Shown here in pieces: positions 1-5,623 of a stretch of DNA of 10,871 nt (the stretch's first letter is position 1; each line of letters starts with the position of its first letter). The stretch spans positions 1 through 10,871 of the forward strand of contig JBILVB010000127.1 of the NCBI GenBank assembly GCA_044370695.1, written 5' to 3'. The translations under genes were made by a program, and so were the position numbers. The notes beneath the pieces were generated by a model that worked only from the letters and a program-made list of their open reading frames with translations, did no database searches and was not told where the DNA came from. Origin of the DNA: JBEIFW01 sp044370695 (GTDB lineage: Bacteria; Actinomycetota; Acidimicrobiia; Acidimicrobiales; Ilumatobacteraceae).

Positions 1-389
1 GGATCAAGGTCGAGCAGGCGATCCTCGACAAGGCCGACATGCAGTTCCTCTACATGGACGCCGACGACTACGTGTTCATGGACACCGACACCTACGAGCA
101 GCAGAACGTGCCCGCCCGGGCGCTCGGCGACGCCGCCGACTACCTGATCGAGGGCATGATCGCAGCGATCGCTCAGTACAAGGGCGAGATCGTGTCGGTG
201 GAACTGCCCTCGGCGGTCGAACTCACGATCGCCCAGACCGAGCCGGGCGTGCAGGGCGACCGGGTGTCGGGGGCGAAGAAGCCGGCCACGCTCGAGACGG
301 GCAAGGTGGTCCAGGTGCCGCTGTTCTTGAACCCGGGCGAGAAGGTGCGGGTCGACACCCGGACGGGCGAGTACATCTCGAAGGTCTGA
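1..389 (+). CDS. efp: Translation elongation factor P, 5'-truncated by window edge
   Basis: EF-P binds between the P and E sites of stalled ribosomes and stimulates peptide bond formation at polyproline stretches. Reading from base 3, the open frame runs from the left edge to the TGA at 387-389, giving 128 codons of a protein usually near 187 residues, so roughly the first 60 are missing. The visible part covers the two C-terminal OB-fold domains. It contains the diagnostic MQFLY-MDADDYVFMD stretch and, at the end, PLFLNPGEKVRVDTRTGEY followed by ISKV, both classic EF-P signatures. The domain I loop that carries the functional or modified tip residue lies outside the window, so the type of EF-P cannot be judged. 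nusB begins only 4 bases after the stop, the common actinobacterial efp-nusB order. Identification is firm. Confidence 0.96.
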   Translation, partial: IKVEQAILDKADMQFLYMDADDYVFMDTDTYEQQNVPARALGDAADYLIEGMIAAIAQYKGEIVSVELPSAVELTIAQTEPGVQGDRVSGAKKPATLETGKVVQVPLFLNPGEKVRVDTRTGEYISKV

Positions 390-393
390 GCCG

Positions 394-822
394 GTGGCGG
401 CCGACCGGCGGACACGCGACCGCTACGACGACGACCCGCGATCGGAGGCCCGCGAGCGGGCCATGGCCCTGCGCTACGAGGCCGAGACCAAGGGCGTCAG
501 TGGCCGTGCGCTGCTCACCACCTTGCCCGTCGAACCCGACGAGCTCGCCGTTGCCCTCGTCGAAGCCGTCGACGACCACGCCGAACGCATCGACGAACTG
601 ATCACCCGGTTCGCCCGGGGCTGGACGATCGTAAGGATGCCCGCGCTCGACCGGGCCGTGCTGCGCATCGCGATCGCCGAACTGCTCGTGCGGGCCGACA
701 CCCCGGTCGCGGTGGTGCTCGACGAGGCCGTGGAGCTGGCCAAACGATTCGGTGGTACCGACGAGTCGGGCCGGTTCGTCAACGGGGTCCTCGCCTCGGT
801 GGCCCACGAGCTGCGGGGCTGA
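394..822 (+). CDS. nusB: Transcription antitermination factor NusB
   Basis: NusB is a small all-helical RNA-binding protein that pairs with NusE (ribosomal protein S10) on boxA RNA and supports processive rRNA transcription. The 142-residue product has the NusB pattern: an N-terminal RSEARERAMALRYEAE helix (about residues 15-31, the counterpart of the usual RRxARExALQxLY), the central WTIVRMPALDRAVLRIAIAE core (about 75-95), and the C-terminal VVLDEAVELAKRFGG plus FVNGVL helices. The GTG at 394 is chosen because the next candidate, ATG 463, would remove most of the first conserved helix. The gap to efp is 4 bases, with a weak GAAGG about 9 bases upstream, so translation probably depends on coupling. 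The ABC-F gene starts 9 bases after the stop, which suggests co-transcription of all three genes. Confidence 0.95.
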   Translation: MAADRRTRDRYDDDPRSEARERAMALRYEAETKGVSGRALLTTLPVEPDELAVALVEAVDDHAERIDELITRFARGWTIVRMPALDRAVLRIAIAELLVRADTPVAVVLDEAVELAKRFGGTDESGRFVNGVLASVAHELRG

Positions 823-831
823 GGGTCCGTC

Positions 832-2478
832 GTGGCGGGCGTCGCGGCCAGCGTGGTCGTCTCGGAGCTGGCCTACGCCCCGCCGGGCGCGGACCAGATC
901 TTCTTCGACGTGTCGTTCACGGTTTCCCCGGGCGAACGCGCCGCGATCGTCGGGCCGAACGGGGTCGGCAAGTCGACGATCCTTCGGATCCTTGCCGGCG
1001 ACCTCGAGCCCGACGACGGTGCGGTCGCACTCGGGGGCACGGTGCTGCGCATGACCCAGGACGCCGGCATGGCCCGGCCCGAGGACACGGTGCGCGACCT
1101 GTTGCTCGGGGTGGCCCCGCCGGGGCTGCGGGCCGCCGGGCGGGCACTGGTGGCGGCCGAACGGGCGCTTGCCGACGGCAGCGACGACGGCATGCGCTTC
1201 GCCGCTGCGCTCGCCGACTGGGGTGATCTCGGCGGCTACGAGCTCGAGGCGTCCTGGCAGGCCGCGGCGCAGCGCAGCGTGCGGGGCGGCATCGACGACC
1301 CGGCGTCGCGGGCGGTGGCGGAGTTGTCGGGTGGGGAGCGCAAGCGGCTGCTGCTCGACGTGCTGCTCCACGCCGGCGCCGACATCCTCCTACTCGACGA
1401 ACCCGACAACGAGCTCGACGTCCCGACCCGGCAGTGGCTGGAGGAGGAACTGCAGGCCAGCCGCTCCACGATCGTGCTCGTGAGCCACGACCGCACCCTG
1501 CTCGAACGGGTGGCGACCAAGGTGATCGCGGTCGAAGGAGCCGGCTGCTGGGTGCACGGCGGGTCGTACAGCACGTTCCCCGAGGCCCGAGCACGGCGTC
1601 AGGAGCAGCTCGGCGACGATCTGAAGCGGTGGAACGACGAGGAGCGCCGGCTGTTCCACCACATGAAGATCATGAAGCAGCGCGCCGCGCAGAACTTCAA
1701 GAACGCCACCAAGGCCAACGCAGCCGAGACCCGCTGGGAGCGGTTCGTCGCCGCCGGTCCGCCCCCGCCGCCGGTCCCCGAGCAGACCATCCACGTCCGC
1801 CTGCGTGGCGGAGACGCCGCGCGGCGGGCGGTTCGCTTGACCGCGGTCTCGGTGGGCGCGTTGTTCGAGCCGTTCTCCGACGACGTGCACCACGGCGAAC
1901 GCGTCGGGTTGGTCGGCCCGAACGGCACGGGGAAGAGCCACCTGCTCGCCGTGCTCGCCGGCGAGCGCGAGCCCGACACCGGGACCGTCGCATTCGGCCC
2001 CCGCACGTCGGTCGGCCGGTTCACCCAGGTGAACGACCGGCCCGACTTCCGAGGCCGCACGTGCCTGGCGATCGTGGTCGAGCGGGTCCACGACGAGTTC
2101 AAGGCCATGCAGGCCCTCGCCCGCTACGGCCTGCGGCTCAACGCCCGCCAGGAGTCCCACACCTTGTCGGGCGGGCAGAAGGCACGCCTCGAGATCCTCT
2201 GCCTCGAGCTCGAGGGGCACAACGTGTTGCTGCTCGACGAACCGACCGACAATCTCGACATCGAGTCGTGTGAGGCCCTCGAGCGGGCCCTCGACGGCTT
2301 CGACGGGACGGTGATCGCCGTCAGTCACGACCGGACGTTCCTCGCGCAACTCGATCGGTTCGTGATGATCACCGACGACGGCGAGGTCTACGGGCTCCCC
2401 GACGTCGAGGTGGCCGCGGCGGCTCTGGCGGCCCCCGAAGCGGTCGCGCGCCTGCGCCTCGCCAAGCGCCTCGGCTGA
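832..2478 (+). CDS. ABC-F family ATPase (two nucleotide-binding domains, no membrane domain)
   Basis: This soluble protein has two ABC ATPase domains in one chain and no transmembrane segments, the hallmark of ABC-F proteins, which bind the ribosomal E site and act as translation factors or ribosome-protection antibiotic resistance proteins. Domain 1 has Walker A GPNGVGKST (41-49), signature LSGGE (165-169), Walker B ILLLDE (185-190) and H-loop SHD (218-220). Domain 2 has GPNGTGKSH (362-370), LSGGQ (445-449), VLLLDE (465-470) and SHD (498-500). A charged, helix-rich linker (about 250-320), with a proline run at 310-314, joins them where ABC-F proteins carry the P-site-tRNA interaction motif. 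The usual DEPTNHLD is DEPDNELD in domain 1 and DEPTDNLD in domain 2. The start is GTG 832, with GAGGG at about 821-825 as ribosome binding site. At 548 residues it is of ordinary length. Whether it is a resistance or housekeeping member cannot be decided from sequence; its place behind nusB hints at housekeeping. Confidence 0.93.
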   Translation: MAGVAASVVVSELAYAPPGADQIFFDVSFTVSPGERAAIVGPNGVGKSTILRILAGDLEPDDGAVALGGTVLRMTQDAGMARPEDTVRDLLLGVAPPGLRAAGRALVAAERALADGSDDGMRFAAALADWGDLGGYELEASWQAAAQRSVRGGIDDPASRAVAELSGGERKRLLLDVLLHAGADILLLDEPDNELDVPTRQWLEEELQASRSTIVLVSHDRTLLERVATKVIAVEGAGCWVHGGSYSTFPEARARRQEQLGDDLKRWNDEERRLFHHMKIMKQRAAQNFKNATKANAAETRWERFVAAGPPPPPVPEQTIHVRLRGGDAARRAVRLTAVSVGALFEPFSDDVHHGERVGLVGPNGTGKSHLLAVLAGEREPDTGTVAFGPRTSVGRFTQVNDRPDFRGRTCLAIVVERVHDEFKAMQALARYGLRLNARQESHTLSGGQKARLEILCLELEGHNVLLLDEPTDNLDIESCEALERALDGFDGTVIAVSHDRTFLAQLDRFVMITDDGEVYGLPDVEVAAAALAAPEAVARLRLAKRLG

Positions 2479-2504
2479 CCGTCGCGCCGGTGGCGGCCTA
2501 CGCT
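2475..2504 (+). promoter_or_regulatory. Putative leaderless promoter of the cupin-like gene
   Basis: A -10 box TACGCT lies at 2499-2504. A -35-like CTGACC lies at 2475-2480, overlapping the ABC-F stop codon, with an 18-base spacer. Six bases separate the -10 box from ATG 2511, so a transcript starting at the usual distance would begin at the A of that ATG. There is no purine-rich ribosome binding site before the ATG, which fits leaderless translation. This is inference from spacing; no transcript data are available. Confidence 0.55.
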
Positions 2505-2510
2505 GCGGGC

Positions 2511-3383
2511 ATGGGGATCGCGCGCATCGCTGCCACAGAGGGTCGTCCGGGTGTGGACGTGTTCATCGGGGAGGGGGACGCTCCGATCCTGTCCGACACG
2601 TGGAGCGTCGGCGGGTGGGCGTTGCGCTTCGCTCGCCTCGACGCAGGTCAGTCGCTGCCGATCGAGCGGGGTGGCGGCGAGGTGTGGGCCAAGGTGATCA
2701 CGGGCCGGCTGGCCGAACCCAACCGGGGTGCCTACCCGGCCGTCGGCACCGTGGCCACCACCCGGGTCGACGGCGACCGGATCGTGGCGGGCCCCGACGG
2801 GGCGGTCGTCACGCTGATCACCAAGACGGCGGCGGTCGGCGATGCGGTCGCCGGAACGGCCGATCTCCCCTTCGCCGGGCCGCTCACCGAGGAGTTCGCG
2901 TGGTGGAACTTCGGTGACCGGTTCGGTGCGTACTTCCCCGCCTACGTCGGCGCCGACGCGTTCGGTTCGCCCGGTTGGCACCTGCTCGACGCCGCCGGCG
3001 AGGAGATCGCCTACGTGTGGACGTGGATCTGTGGCAAGGGCACCGACATGGTCACCCACAACCACGGCAACCCGCCCGGCCCGGGCCGGCCGGCGTTCGC
3101 CGAGGTCCACCTCGTGCTCCACAACGGCACCGGGCAGGGCGGGATGTACGAGACCCCGGAACCCGGTTCGCCCGAGCGGGTCCGCACGCCGGCCCAGCAG
3201 AGCGAAGAGCACGGTCCGTTCTTCGAGTACACCGGTGACGGCGCACCGGTGTTGCGGGACAACGGCGCGGTGACCTACCCGTGGCACAGCTGGGAAGCCG
3301 GCCCCGACGACGGCCAGGGTCCGGCCTACGACGTGATCGTGCCGTTCGAGATCACCGCGGCCTACGCACGCGTCACGAACTGA
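2511..3383 (+). CDS. Cupin-like protein of unknown function
   Basis: A 290-residue soluble protein that I cannot assign to a named enzyme. It looks like a double-stranded beta-helix (cupin) protein. Around 175-200 there is GKGTDMVTHNHG, with H183-x-H185 and later E198 and H200 as plausible metal ligands. Around 252-263 the stretch GAVTYPWHSWEAG gives H259 in the position of the second cupin motif. The gap of 12 residues between HxH and the glutamate is longer than in the classic cupin motif. The N-terminal half (about 30-70, including EVWAKVITGRL) may be a degenerate second cupin. There is no signal peptide or membrane segment. ATG 2511 is preferred over GTG 2490 because a -10 box sits exactly one leaderless spacing upstream of it and 2490-2510 would lie in the promoter. 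The 3' end overlaps the convergent dioxygenase gene by 11 bases. Confidence 0.72.
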   Translation: MGIARIAATEGRPGVDVFIGEGDAPILSDTWSVGGWALRFARLDAGQSLPIERGGGEVWAKVITGRLAEPNRGAYPAVGTVATTRVDGDRIVAGPDGAVVTLITKTAAVGDAVAGTADLPFAGPLTEEFAWWNFGDRFGAYFPAYVGADAFGSPGWHLLDAAGEEIAYVWTWICGKGTDMVTHNHGNPPGPGRPAFAEVHLVLHNGTGQGGMYETPEPGSPERVRTPAQQSEEHGPFFEYTGDGAPVLRDNGAVTYPWHSWEAGPDDGQGPAYDVIVPFEITAAYARVTN

Positions 3384-4272
3384 GCGCACCCGGCGCCGGT
3401 GCCCCTTCGGGCGCCGGCGCCGCGAACTCGCTCGCCGGGTCGCCGGCGATGCGGGCGTGATACATCACCCGGGGCTCGCGCATGTCCCACGGGCATGCCT
3501 GGTGCAGCAGGCACCGGTTGTCCCACACGACGGCGTCGCCCGGGGTCCAGGTGTGGTGGTAGACCCGGGGCGGCTGGCAGGCCCAGATGAGCAGCTCGTC
3601 GAGGAACCGTTCGGACTCCTCCGGCGACAGGCCCGGGATCCCGTAGGCGTGGCGGCCGAACAGCAGCGACCGCCGACCGGTCTCGGGGTGCACCTTCACC
3701 AGCGGGCGCAACGGCGGCTCCTGGCCGAAGAAGCCGTAACCCTTGTGGTTGCCGTCGCCCGAGGGGCCGAAGCCGGCCTTGGCCTGGCTGTGGTAGAGGG
3801 AATGGAACGCCGAGTGGCGATCGACGACGGCCCGCCGGTCGTCGTCGAGGGCGTCGTAGGCGGCCCGCATGTCGGCCCATCCGGTCTGGCCCCCGTGGGA
3901 CGGCACGACGTGGGCGGTGAACACGGCGCCCTTGGCCTGCACCGGCATGTAGGTCGAGTCGTGGTGCCAGCCCATGTTGCCCTTGAGGATCTTCACGACG
4001 TCGTCGGCGTCGTCCTCGATGCGCACGGTGCCGTCGGCGCGCACGTTGCTGATGGGGGCGAGGGCGAACTCGAGCGCGCCGAAGCGCTGCGCGAACGCCG
4101 TCTGCTCGTCGTTGGTGAGGTGCTGGCCGGGGAACACCAGCAGCCCGTACTCGAGCCAGTGGCGGTGGATCTCGGCGAACCCGGCCTCGTCGAGTTCAGC
4201 GAGCCGCAGGCCGGTGATCACGGCCCCGAAGGTGGCGTCGAGCGGCTCGACGGTGAGGGTCCTGGTGGTCAC
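3373..4272 (-). CDS. TauD/TfdA-family Fe(II)/2-oxoglutarate-dependent dioxygenase
   Basis: The family couples oxidative decarboxylation of 2-oxoglutarate to hydroxylation of a small substrate, often releasing sulfite, glyoxylate or a phenol. The 299-residue protein has the iron-binding facial triad: H103 and D105 in WHHDSTYM, and distal H257 in DNRCLLHQACPWD. R268, 11 residues after the distal histidine, fits the arginine that holds the 2-oxoglutarate C5 carboxylate. The position 15 after the histidine, an arginine that binds taurine sulfonate in TauD, is H272 here, so taurine is an unlikely substrate; the C-terminal pattern REPRVMYHARIAGD is closer to TfdA-like members. The start is GTG 4272, with a perfect GGAGGT (4283-4278) five bases upstream. 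The last 16 residues are a Pro/Ala/Gly-rich tail encoded by a hairpin. It lies 63 bases downstream of sbtB but has its own likely promoter. Substrate unknown. Confidence 0.9.
   Translation of the reverse strand: MTTRTLTVEPLDATFGAVITGLRLAELDEAGFAEIHRHWLEYGLLVFPGQHLTNDEQTAFAQRFGALEFALAPISNVRADGTVRIEDDADDVVKILKGNMGWHHDSTYMPVQAKGAVFTAHVVPSHGGQTGWADMRAAYDALDDDRRAVVDRHSAFHSLYHSQAKAGFGPSGDGNHKGYGFFGQEPPLRPLVKVHPETGRRSLLFGRHAYGIPGLSPEESERFLDELLIWACQPPRVYHHTWTPGDAVVWDNRCLLHQACPWDMREPRVMYHARIAGDPASEFAAPAPEGAPAPGALSS
3391..3422 (+). terminator. Strong GC hairpin after the cupin-like gene, inside the opposite gene
   Basis: Seven bases after the TGA at 3381-3383, bases 3391-3404 pair with 3409-3422 to give a 14-bp stem (one T-G wobble at 3400/3413) with the four-base loop CTTC. 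No T-run follows, so it would be a hairpin-only or Rho-assisted terminator of the kind common in actinobacteria. On the other strand the same bases encode residues 284-294 of the dioxygenase, a Pro/Ala-rich tail. The pairing is read directly; the terminator role is inferred. Confidence 0.55.
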
Positions 4273-4277
4273 GGCGT

Positions 4278-4283
4278 ACCTCC
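4278..4283 (-). promoter_or_regulatory. Ribosome binding site of the dioxygenase gene
   Basis: GGAGGT on the minus strand, five bases before GTG 4272. It is the best Shine-Dalgarno sequence in the window and fixes the GTG as start. It implies a leadered mRNA, unlike the leaderless genes nearby. Confidence 0.8.
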
Positions 4284-4292
4284 ACGGGTGCT

Positions 4293-4315
4293 CGACCGCT
4301 CCCCCCGAGCGGTCG
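4293..4315 (-). promoter_or_regulatory. Perfect 9-bp inverted repeat between sbtB and the dioxygenase gene
   Basis: CGACCGCTC (4293-4301) and GAGCGGTCG (4307-4315) form a perfect inverted repeat around a five-base run of C (+ strand). The predicted transcription start from the -10 box at 4327-4322 falls at about 4315, the outer edge of the repeat, so the dioxygenase mRNA would begin with this hairpin. It could also be an operator, or a hairpin terminator for the sbtAB operon upstream. No T-run follows on the minus strand. I cannot separate these options from sequence alone. Confidence 0.5.
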
Positions 4316-4321
4316 TGACCG

Positions 4322-4327
4322 ACCCTA
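4322..4327 (-). promoter_or_regulatory. Putative -10 box of the dioxygenase gene
   Basis: TAGGGT on the minus strand, 8 bases after the end of sbtB. It matches the TAGNNT form seen at the other promoters in this window. No convincing -35 box lies 16-18 bases upstream. It predicts a leader of about 43 bases containing the inverted repeat and the GGAGGT site. Confidence 0.45.
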
Positions 4328-4335
4328 GCGGGGGC

Positions 4336-4626
4336 TCAGTGGCGCACCCACACCGCGTCGGAGACCAAACAGATCCCGCCCCGCCTCGACAGCACGGGCC
4401 GCACCAGGGTGACCACTCGCTCGGCCTCCTCGGGTTCACAGGCGATCAGCACGTAGGTGTTGTCGAACGTGCCGAACGGATCGTCGCCGCGCTGGCCGCG
4501 GCCACCCCGCCCCGAGACGCCCTTCACCGCCGTGTAATCGTGGATGCCGAGCGCATCGAGGTCGGCCAGCAGCGAGGTGACCTCGGGGGCCGGCACCACC
4601 AGTTCGACCCGCTTCACCGGACGCAT
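4336..4626 (-). CDS. sbtB: SbtB-like PII-family regulator of the adjacent bicarbonate transporter
   Basis: SbtB is a trimeric PII-like protein that binds adenine nucleotides (cAMP, AMP, ADP, ATP) and docks on SbtA to control bicarbonate uptake. This 96-residue protein has the ferredoxin-like PII plan: a first strand KRVELVVPA (5-13), a helix, IHDYTAVKGVSGRGGRGQ (28-45) matching the SbtB YTxxxxxGxGxR segment at the T-loop base, then strand NTYVLIACE (56-64) and a C-terminal LVSDAVWVRH. The T-loop (about 36-56) is glycine- and arginine-rich. The protein ends where cyanobacterial SbtB continues into its short Cys-containing R-loop (CGPxGC), which is absent here. The start is ATG 4626, with GGGAGG four bases upstream. 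It lies 10 bases after sbtA, in the same operon. The family call rests largely on linkage to sbtA plus the YT/GxGxR motif; a generic PII-like protein is the alternative. Confidence 0.82.
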   Translation of the reverse strand: MRPVKRVELVVPAPEVTSLLADLDALGIHDYTAVKGVSGRGGRGQRGDDPFGTFDNTYVLIACEPEEAERVVTLVRPVLSRRGGICLVSDAVWVRH

Positions 4627-4630
4627 CTTG

Positions 4631-4636
4631 CCTCCC
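4631..4636 (-). promoter_or_regulatory. Ribosome binding site of sbtB
   Basis: GGGAGG on the minus strand, four bases before ATG 4626 and touching the sbtA stop codon (4639-4637). It shows that sbtB is translated independently as well as being co-transcribed. Confidence 0.7.
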
Positions 4637-5623
4637 TCACCCGACGAGCCGTTCGGCGACGGCGTGGTAGAGCGGGATGCCTACCACGACGTTGAACGGG
4701 AACGTGACGGCCAGGGCCATCGTCAGATAGCGGCTCGGCCGGGCCTCGGGGATGGCGAAGCGCACGACGGCCGGCACGACGATGTAGCTGCCGCTGGCCG
4801 CGAGGACGGCGAGCAGGGTGAGGTCGCCGACCGACAGCCCGAGCGCCGCGCCGAGGCCGAGCGCCAGCGCGGCATCCACCAGCGGGACGACGAGCGCGAA
4901 ACCGATGAGGAACGGGCCGATGTCGCGCACCTCGCGGAGTTGGCGCGCGACGAGCAGGCCCATCTCCAGCAGGAAGAACGCGAGCATGCCCTTGAAGATG
5001 CCGTCGACGAACGGCTTCATCGCCGCACCGCCGTCTGGCCCGGTGATCGCCCCGACGACGAGGCTGCCGATCAGCAGCAGGTTGGCGCCGTCGGTGAGTG
5101 CGTGCGAGATCACCGATTTGGCTCGCGGGCTGTCGTGGCCCGCGGTCGCCGCGGCGGGGTCGCGGGTTCGGACCCACGTCGCGAGCACGACGGCCATCAC
5201 GATCGCCGGCGACTCCATGAGTACGAGGGCGACGGTGAGGTAGCCGCCGGCCGGGGTGCCCTGGTCGGCCACGAACTGCGACGCCGCCAGGAACGTGACG
5301 GCGCTGACCGAGCCGTAGGTGGCGGCGATGGCGGCGGCGTCGTACGGGCTGACGCGTCGGCGCAACACGCTGAAGGCCACGACGGGGATGACGAGGGCGA
5401 GCACGATGGCGGCCGAGAGGACCTTGGCGCCGTCGGCGGTGAAGCCGGACTCCCGCAGCGCCTGGCCGCCCTTGAATCCCAGGGACAGCAGCAGGTAGAG
5501 CGACAGGAACTTGGCGACGGGGGCCGGGATCTCCAGGTTGGAGCGGACGAAGCCGACGAACAGCCCGAGGAAGAAGAACAGCACCGCCGGATCGGCGAGG
5601 TTGTTGAGGGCATCTGCGTTCAT
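4637..5623 (-). CDS. sbtA: SbtA-family sodium-dependent bicarbonate transporter
   Basis: SbtA (formerly DUF897) is an inner-membrane Na+/HCO3- symporter, best known from cyanobacterial carbon-concentrating mechanisms. The 328-residue protein has about ten hydrophobic segments in two inverted halves. The hallmark motifs are both present: GSVSAVTF (104-111) in the first half and ASGSYIVVPA (276-285) in the second, the two substrate-site signatures at equivalent points of the repeat. MESPAIVMA (136-144) and FLLEMGLLVARQL (217-229) also match the family. A hydrophilic loop (about 151-175) separates the halves. ATG 5623 overlaps the upstream hydrolase stop as ATGA, with no good Shine-Dalgarno site, so translation is probably coupled. 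sbtB follows after 10 bases. No carboxysome, RuBisCO or carbonic anhydrase gene is in the window, so the likely role is anaplerotic or pH-related bicarbonate uptake; the transported ion is inferred from family. Confidence 0.92.
   Translation of the reverse strand: MNADALNNLADPAVLFFFLGLFVGFVRSNLEIPAPVAKFLSLYLLLSLGFKGGQALRESGFTADGAKVLSAAIVLALVIPVVAFSVLRRRVSPYDAAAIAATYGSVSAVTFLAASQFVADQGTPAGGYLTVALVLMESPAIVMAVVLATWVRTRDPAAATAGHDSPRAKSVISHALTDGANLLLIGSLVVGAITGPDGGAAMKPFVDGIFKGMLAFFLLEMGLLVARQLREVRDIGPFLIGFALVVPLVDAALALGLGAALGLSVGDLTLLAVLAASGSYIVVPAVVRFAIPEARPSRYLTMALAVTFPFNVVVGIPLYHAVAERLVG

Noticed and set aside
362..370. Loss of function in the second ABC-F Walker A (GPNGTGKSH instead of GKST), at residues 362-370 of that protein
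   Set aside because: The essential GK[ST] is satisfied by GKS; the histidine replaces only the following residue, and the other nucleotide-site motifs are intact.
223..1371. 382-residue open frame on the - strand opposite efp, nusB and the ABC-F gene
   Set aside because: Antisense shadow of three well-supported genes, low-complexity composition and no motif.
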